From: Cocleimonas sp.
GTDB taxonomy: Bacteria; Pseudomonadota; Gammaproteobacteria; Thiotrichales; Thiotrichaceae
Length of the DNA stretch: 6,064 nt
Assembly: GCA_023146675.1 (NCBI GenBank)
Contig: JAGLBQ010000114.1
Location: 1-6,064, forward strand
Direction of reading: 5' to 3'
Each line of letters starts with the position of its first letter. Within the stretch, counting starts at the first letter, position 1. Of this stretch, positions 4,072-6,064 are shown piece by piece. The position numbers were made by a program, and so were the translations under genes. Below the pieces are notes generated by a model. That model saw only the letters and a list, made by a program, of their open reading frames with translations. It searched no databases and was not told the origin of the DNA.

Positions 4072-5292
4072 ATGTCAGACACACTGAAAGAACAGGCACT
4101 CGCTTATCACGAATTTCCAAAGCCAGGAAAAATCGCAACAGAAATAACCAAGTCAACAGAAACACAGCATGATCTATCATTAGCCTACACACCAGGTGTG
4201 GCAGAGCCTGTTAAAGAAATTCATAAAGATCCTGAAGCGGCTTATAAATATACAGCAAAAGGTAATTTAGTTGGTGTTATCACGGATGGTACTGCTGTTT
4301 TAGGACTAGGAAATGTTGGCTCACTCGCAGGTAAACCTGTGATGGAAGGCAAAGGCGTACTCTTCAAACGTTTTGCCGATGTGGATGTCTTTGATATTGA
4401 AGTCAATGCCGATTCACCCCAAGATTTTATTGATACAGTAGTGCGTATTGCTCCAACCTTTGGTGGTATTAATCTTGAGGATATTGCAGCGCCACATTGT
4501 TTTGAAATTGAGCGTACACTCAGTGATTTATTAGATATTCCTGTTTTCCATGATGATCAACACGGTACCGCTATTATTATTGCAGCGGGTTTACTTAATG
4601 CACTAGAAATTCAAGGTAAGGATATTGCAACAGCAAGTATCGTCTGCCTTGGTGCAGGTGCAGCAGGTATAGCATCAATGCAATTACTCGAAGCATTAGG
4701 CGCTAAAAAAGAAAACTTATATATGCTGGATCGTGGCGGTGTAATCCACTCTGGGCGTGATGATCTCAATGAATACAAGGCAGAATATGCAGTAACAACC
4801 GATAAGCGCACGTTACTTGATGCCTGTACCGATGCGGATATATTTATTGGCGTATCAGGTCCTAATTTATTAAGTGAAGACGCGGTTAAAGCGATGGCGC
4901 TCAATCCCATTATCTTTGCACTTTCCAATCCAGACCCTGAAATTGATCCTGCATTGGCAAAATCCTTACGCCCTGATCTTATTATGGCAACAGGGCGCAG
5001 TGATTATCCTAATCAGGTTAATAATGTACTCGGATTTCCCTTTATTTTTCGTGGTGCGTTAGATGTACGTGCCTCGTGTATTAACCGTGAAATGCAAGTG
5101 GCAGCCGTTAAAGCATTAGCGGATCTTGCTAAAGAAGAGGTGCCAGATGTCGTATTGAAAGCTTATGGCAAAGATAAAATGGTGTTTGGTGCAGAGTATA
5201 TTATCCCAACACCACTTGATCCGCGTTTACGTGATCGTATACCACAAGCTATTGCTCAAGCGGCGATTGATACGGGAGTTGCAAAAAAATAA
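4072..5292 (+). CDS. NAD(P)-dependent malic enzyme, short form
   Basis: The 406-residue cytoplasmic enzyme is expected to convert malate to pyruvate and CO2 with reduction of NAD(P)+. Family landmarks are Y39 in Y-T-P-G-V (catalytic Tyr), K94 in E-G-K-G-V-L-F-K (catalytic Lys), metal ligands E136-D137 (N-L-E-D) and D162 (H-D-D-Q-H-G-T, 160-166), the dinucleotide loop G-A-G-A-A-G (194-199), and S-N-P-D-P-E around 285. It stops after the malic enzyme part, so it is the YtsJ-like stand-alone form (about 410 residues). E. coli MaeB, at about 760, carries a fused phosphotransacetylase domain. I give no symbol because maeB usually implies that fusion, although annotators often use it for short forms too. 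Cofactor choice cannot be read with confidence. AAAGG (4060-4064) with 7-base spacing supports the ATG. Its linkage to L31 and nuclease genes recalls Pseudomonas. Confidence 0.95.
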   Translation: MSDTLKEQALAYHEFPKPGKIATEITKSTETQHDLSLAYTPGVAEPVKEIHKDPEAAYKYTAKGNLVGVITDGTAVLGLGNVGSLAGKPVMEGKGVLFKRFADVDVFDIEVNADSPQDFIDTVVRIAPTFGGINLEDIAAPHCFEIERTLSDLLDIPVFHDDQHGTAIIIAAGLLNALEIQGKDIATASIVCLGAGAAGIASMQLLEALGAKKENLYMLDRGGVIHSGRDDLNEYKAEYAVTTDKRTLLDACTDADIFIGVSGPNLLSEDAVKAMALNPIIFALSNPDPEIDPALAKSLRPDLIMATGRSDYPNQVNNVLGFPFIFRGALDVRASCINREMQVAAVKALADLAKEEVPDVVLKAYGKDKMVFGAEYIIPTPLDPRLRDRIPQAIAQAAIDTGVAKK

Positions 5293-5329
5293 TATATGTA
5301 AACGTATAATTGCAACACCTTTTACGCAA

Positions 5330-5361
5330 AAAGGGAGCTCAATGTTGATTGAACTCCCTTT
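5330..5361. terminator. Hairpin terminator between convergent genes
   Basis: AAAGGGAG (5330-5337) pairs with CTCCCTTT (5354-5361). Inside, after a C/A mismatch, TCAAT (5339-5343) pairs with ATTGA (5348-5352) around a GTTG loop. On the minus strand the stem runs into five Ts (complement of 5328-5332), so it best serves the sugar transferase gene. On the plus strand only three Ts precede GGGG, making it a poorer terminator for the malic enzyme gene, whose stop is 37 bases upstream. Confidence 0.75.
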
Positions 5362-5404
5362 GGGGTGAAATACGATAGCTTTTCAATGATAGGGTAGTAC
5401 TTTT

Positions 5405-6061
5405 TTATCTAGCACCAAATCCTGTTGCCATTGTATGCAATGTTTGTAGTGCAATGCGAATATCCATTAAGAAAGAAATATTCTCGATATAATACAAATC
5501 ATAAGCTAATTTAGTGCGTGTACCATTTGCATCATCAACATAACCTTGTTTAATCTGTGCTAGACCTGTGATACCAGGTAGCACATGGTGTCTGTCACCG
5601 TAGTTAGGAATAGTCTTTGCAAATTCTTCAACAAATAATACTTGCTCAGGTCTAGGACCAATTAAGCTCATTTCACCGCGAATTATATTCAATAATTGTG
5701 GTAATTCATCGATACGCATTTTTCTAGTAAAGCGACCGAGGCGTGTAATGCGTTTGTCACTTGCTTGAGCAAACTGTGACCCATGTTTCTCTGAATCGGT
5801 TGTCATACTGCGAAATTTAATCATATTAAACGCTTTGCCTTGAGCGCCAACCCGTTTCTGCCAGAAAAAGACTGAAGCACTAGGCTCTTCTAATTTAATT
5901 AATACCGCAGTGATTAACATAAGAGGAATAATAATAGGTGAGAAAAAGAGAATAAGTGCAATATCAAAGACCCGTTTACTAATAAGATATGAAGACTCAG
6001 GAGCGATTAACTCATTTGTTAAATCAACGGCATGGGTACTGATCGTAGTAGGGACACTCAT
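5405..6061 (-). CDS. Polyprenyl-phosphate sugar-1-phosphate transferase (bacterial sugar transferase family)
   Basis: The 218-residue protein is a small, monotopic initiating transferase (PF02397 type). It would load a sugar-1-phosphate from a UDP-sugar onto undecaprenyl phosphate as the first step of exopolysaccharide, capsule, O-antigen or glycan synthesis at the inner membrane. It shows K-R-V-F-D-I (29-34) leading into a hydrophobic segment to about residue 55 with the S41-P42 break that makes the re-entrant helix in PglC. It also shows F-x-M-I-K-F-R-S-M (78-86), the catalytic D118-E119 in R-I-D-E-L-P-Q, S-L-I-G-P-R-P-E (132-139), and P-G-I-T-G-L-A-Q-I. The sugar cannot be predicted. It lacks the N-terminal multi-spanning domain of WbaP/WcaJ-type long forms, unless the ATG at 6061 is internal: only three bases remain before the window edge, so the start and ribosome-binding site are not fully visible. 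Neighbouring polysaccharide genes would lie to the right. Confidence 0.9.
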   Translation of the reverse strand: MSVPTTISTHAVDLTNELIAPESSYLISKRVFDIALILFFSPIIIPLMLITAVLIKLEEPSASVFFWQKRVGAQGKAFNMIKFRSMTTDSEKHGSQFAQASDKRITRLGRFTRKMRIDELPQLLNIIRGEMSLIGPRPEQVLFVEEFAKTIPNYGDRHHVLPGITGLAQIKQGYVDDANGTRTKLAYDLYYIENISFLMDIRIALQTLHTMATGFGAR

Positions 6062-6064
6062 CTT

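Noticed and set aside
4611..4928. 105-residue open frame antisense to the malic enzyme gene
   Set aside because: It is wholly inside a strongly conserved enzyme gene and is a by-product of its codon use. The plus-strand frames at 4874-5062 and 5165-5368 are out-of-frame shadows of the same gene.
4072..5292. Malic enzyme as a truncated MaeB that lost its phosphotransacetylase domain
   Set aside because: Stand-alone forms of about 410 residues are a normal branch of the family, and no remnant of the second domain is seen after the stop.

Overview
The window looks like a piece of an AT-rich gammaproteobacterial chromosome. The evidence is an L31 / thermonuclease-like / malic enzyme gene order that I recall from Pseudomonas (rpmE-nuclease-...-malic enzyme), two lipoprotein signal peptides, and a DUF481-type outer-membrane barrel that implies a Gram-negative envelope. 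Genus cannot be fixed from sequence alone; a Thiotrichales- or Methylococcales-like lineage is only a guess. The left third is visibly poorer in G+C than the right: sampled lines give about 33% GC in the DUF481 gene and about 48% in the malic enzyme gene.

Layout: (1) bases 2-448, the 3' part of an unrecognised gene entering from the left edge; (2) an AT-only hairpin between convergent genes; (3) 481-1299 on the minus strand, a DUF481 outer-membrane protein; (4) 1300-1785, a 486-base stretch without a convincing gene but with five inverted repeats, ending in a good sigma70-like promoter; (5) 1786-2031, ribosomal protein L31 type B; (6) an intrinsic terminator whose U-tract touches the probable start codon of the next gene; (7) 2135-2884, a lipoprotein thermonuclease homologue with an extra C-terminal domain; (8) 2911-3918, an M48 zinc metalloprotease lipoprotein, 26 bases downstream and probably co-transcribed; (9) a 153-base gap with a strong compound hairpin and an extended -10 promoter; (10) 4072-5292, a short malic enzyme without the phosphotransacetylase domain; (11) a hairpin terminator shared by convergent genes; (12) 5405-6061 on the minus strand, a small polyprenyl-phosphate sugar-1-phosphate transferase for surface polysaccharide, starting at the right edge.

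Most of the genes are housekeeping or envelope functions: translation, carbon metabolism feeding pyruvate and NAD(P)H, envelope proteolysis, and a membrane-anchored nuclease. I see no defence island, CRISPR array, tRNA, rRNA or transposase. The parts least explained are the hairpin-rich gap before the L31 gene, the terminator/start-codon overlap at 2105-2135, and the hairpin at 3925-3967. None of these amounts to a demonstrated new system.
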